Below, one piece after another: positions 18,415-20,013 of a stretch of 20,013 nucleotides of DNA (positions are counted from its first letter, which is position 1; the number at the start of each line of letters is the position of its first letter). The position numbers and the translations under genes were made by a program. The DNA lies in assembly GCA_018398765.1 (NCBI GenBank), contig JAHBMJ010002342.1, positions 1 through 20,013 of the forward strand, read 5' to 3'. This stretch comes from Chromera velia (taxonomy: Eukaryota > Sar > Chromeraceae). The notes below the pieces were generated by a model. The model had not been told where the DNA came from, did no database searches, and was given only the letters and a program-made list of their open reading frames with translations.

Positions 18415-19673
18415 ATGGACGATCTCGAAGAGGAGAGAGGAGGGAAGAAATCAGTTTTCCCGAGCCTGTCTGCAGAACAGGAATGGACGTACGAAAAATG
18501 GAGGTTGGACTGCCTGGTGAAGAGGGACGGGTCGGCAGCATACCACGCAATACCCACAGCAAAAGGAAAAGCTTTATGGGAGGTGGACCAGCTCAAAACG
18601 GCGATCAAAGGAACCCATGACGAGAGAGTAGCAGTCGAGGCGGTTGTGCAGATGTACTATGATGGCAAGATTCTCGATCAGAACAACAATGCTGACCCAG
18701 AAGCATACAAAGATAAGGTGTGGGAGGCAATCAAAGACAAGAGACAGGTGGCCCAGCACATTCAACAGAAGAAAGTCAGAAGATCGTGGGGGAATCTAGG
18801 CAGTGTGGCAGGGAAAGCAGTCTAGGGAAAGCAGTATGGACAACCTAACCCCGAAGGCTTCTTGCCACAGCCCAACGACTGATGACCCTCGCAGGCAGAT
18901 ACAGCATGACCCTCAGCAGCAAAGAGGCAGCACGCTATGTGCAAGACGGACTCCCTCAACTTCTTGCGTCCACCCTCCGTAACGGGATGAAGGCGGACTA
19001 TAATATTAAGTATGAGGAGTTAATCAAAGCCATTAGGGAGGAGATTGATGAGCATGGAAAAGACTTCTTTGCAGGGTGGGAATCAGAGGGGGAGAGGACA
19101 GAACGAGAGACTTACCTACAGCAACAGAAAAGAGTCAGAGAGAAGGAGGAAGTCGGAGTAAGAGTAGATGACGATGAGCCAGCACTGATCTGGCAAATGG
19201 CGCGAGACTCTCACAAACAGAGCAATGCCATGCTCACCCACTGGCAAACCCCCTCGACCTTCACTCACCTGCAGAACCCTGCATGGATCCAGTATTCCCT
19301 GGGCCAAACCGAAGCACAGCAGCCCATGGGTTGGACCCAAGCAAACTATGTCGGAGGGGTCGGGGTCCCTCTTAGGGGCTAACCAGGTTACCATCGACAA
19401 CTAGAGAGACGCAATTAGTCAGGGGCGGAAGGACAGATAAATAGAAAGCCGGGGTAATGGAGAGAGGACAAGAGGCCAAACTTCCGACCCCCACCACAGG
19501 ATGGAGAGTGCTTAGGGTGCGGTTATTAGACAAGGGGTCCACACGACTGTTGGGCCCATGATCACATCTGCCCTTGGTGTGGTGTGAAAGGACACTTTAC
19601 CAAATACTGCCCCAAATTTCCCATGCAGCCGCAGCCGCAACATTCCCAAATGAATCTGCCTCCTCCATCATGA
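18415..19673 (+). pseudogene. Retrotransposon Gag-like protein with CCHC zinc knuckle, disrupted
   Basis: The first segment runs from ATG 18415 to TAG 18823-18825 (136 residues, acidic start, helical). The second is in another frame, with an ATG at 18882, open to TAA 19380. That same frame continues past TAA 19380, TAG 19416, TAA 19455 and TAG 19527 to a TGA at 19671. The last part encodes C-P-W-C-G-V-K-G-H-F-T-K-Y-C (19569-19610), a perfect CX2CX4HX4C nucleic-acid-binding knuckle typical of Gag, preceded by a second Cys/His cluster (19509-19550) that contains the stop at 19527. Gag packages element RNA into particles. Spacing and order (helical domains, then knuckle, then Pro/Gln-rich tail) fit Ty3- or Ty1-type Gag, but no protease or reverse transcriptase is visible. 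The frame change near 18826-18881 and the stops indicate decay unless the stops are read as sense. Confidence 0.7.
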
Positions 19674-20013
19674 CCGCCACCGAATTGATACACACAATAG
19701 ATATTTGTCGCACAGACCCCCCTAGTAAGAAGACGGTAGTAGTGGACACGGAACAGCTTGGCAAGCGAAACTGAGTTGCAGACAAAGGAGAGAGAAAGGG
19801 AAAAGGGGTCTGAATAAACTGAAATGCAGTAGACCGACAGTGCGAGAACAGGGACTCCGTGTTTACAGGCCAGGTGGCAGAGATGAAAAGGGGTACGAAG
19901 GGACCCGCCCTGTGACTCAGTCTACATTGATGATCAGTCTAATATTCCCAACGACGTCCACTCCTACATACGAAATGTAGTTGCTTGTTAAGTTCTGAGA
20001 GAGAGAGAGAGAG
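19674..20013. other. Sequence downstream of the Gag-like frame, no intact gene
   Basis: If this is a retroelement, pol should follow. A frame overlapping the Gag end stays open to 19774 but shows no protease motif. A 34-codon open run (19887-19988) looks protein-like yet matches nothing I know. The window ends in a (GA)n tract (19997-20013). Confidence 0.4.

Noticed and set aside
1-20013. CRISPR arrays, tRNA or rRNA genes
   Set aside because: No regularly spaced repeats with unique spacers, no tRNA-like arm pattern and no recognisable rRNA were found by reading both strands; a tRNAscan or Infernal run would be decisive.

Overview
The window reads as nuclear DNA of an intron-rich eukaryote with mixed base composition. 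Three things point to a photosynthetic protist with a complex plastid, most likely a chromerid alveolate such as Chromera. Genes carry many GT-AG introns with polypyrimidine-rich or microsatellite interiors. One enzyme has a secretory-type leader ending Val-Ser-Ser/Phe, like the presequences used to enter red-algal-derived complex plastids. The hexamer GCATGC, a known binding core of ApiAP2 factors, is far more common than chance outside exons. The organism assignment is inference; no marker gene settles it.

Layout. Positions 1-3279 hold two class I/II PLP aminotransferase genes arranged head to head: a partial minus-strand copy running off the left edge and a complete three-exon plus-strand copy (1067-3279). 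They form a large inverted repeat (about 1-523 against 905-1412) around a 0.4 kb spacer. The left copy has ATA where the right copy starts with ATG. Positions 3280-6885 contain no gene I can support, but do contain a sharply AT-rich block (about 4925-5660) and a tetranucleotide microsatellite. A single-exon gene on the minus strand (6886-7722) encodes a secreted protein with a six-cysteine C-terminus. Divergent from it, 8480-13747 is a ten-exon gene for a membrane-anchored hybrid histidine kinase of 894 residues: several membrane segments, a phosphoacceptor His domain, an ATPase domain with N, G1 and G2 boxes, and a receiver domain.

The right third is a transposon neighbourhood. After a gene-free stretch (13748-15655), a second AT-rich island (about 15660-17127) holds two members of one miniature inverted-repeat transposon family, each with perfect 8-bp target duplications, and a 0.3 kb foldback palindrome. 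An AT-hook protein ORF starts next to the palindrome (17145-17876). It is followed by a decayed Gag-like reading frame with a CCHC zinc knuckle (18415-19673), interrupted by a frame change and several in-frame TAA/TAG codons.

The genes do not form a pathway. The strongest leads are the inverted aminotransferase pair with its 74-bp identical promoter block, the histidine kinase, the unusual C at intron position +3, the MITE pair, and the Gln-compatible stop codons in the Gag relic.
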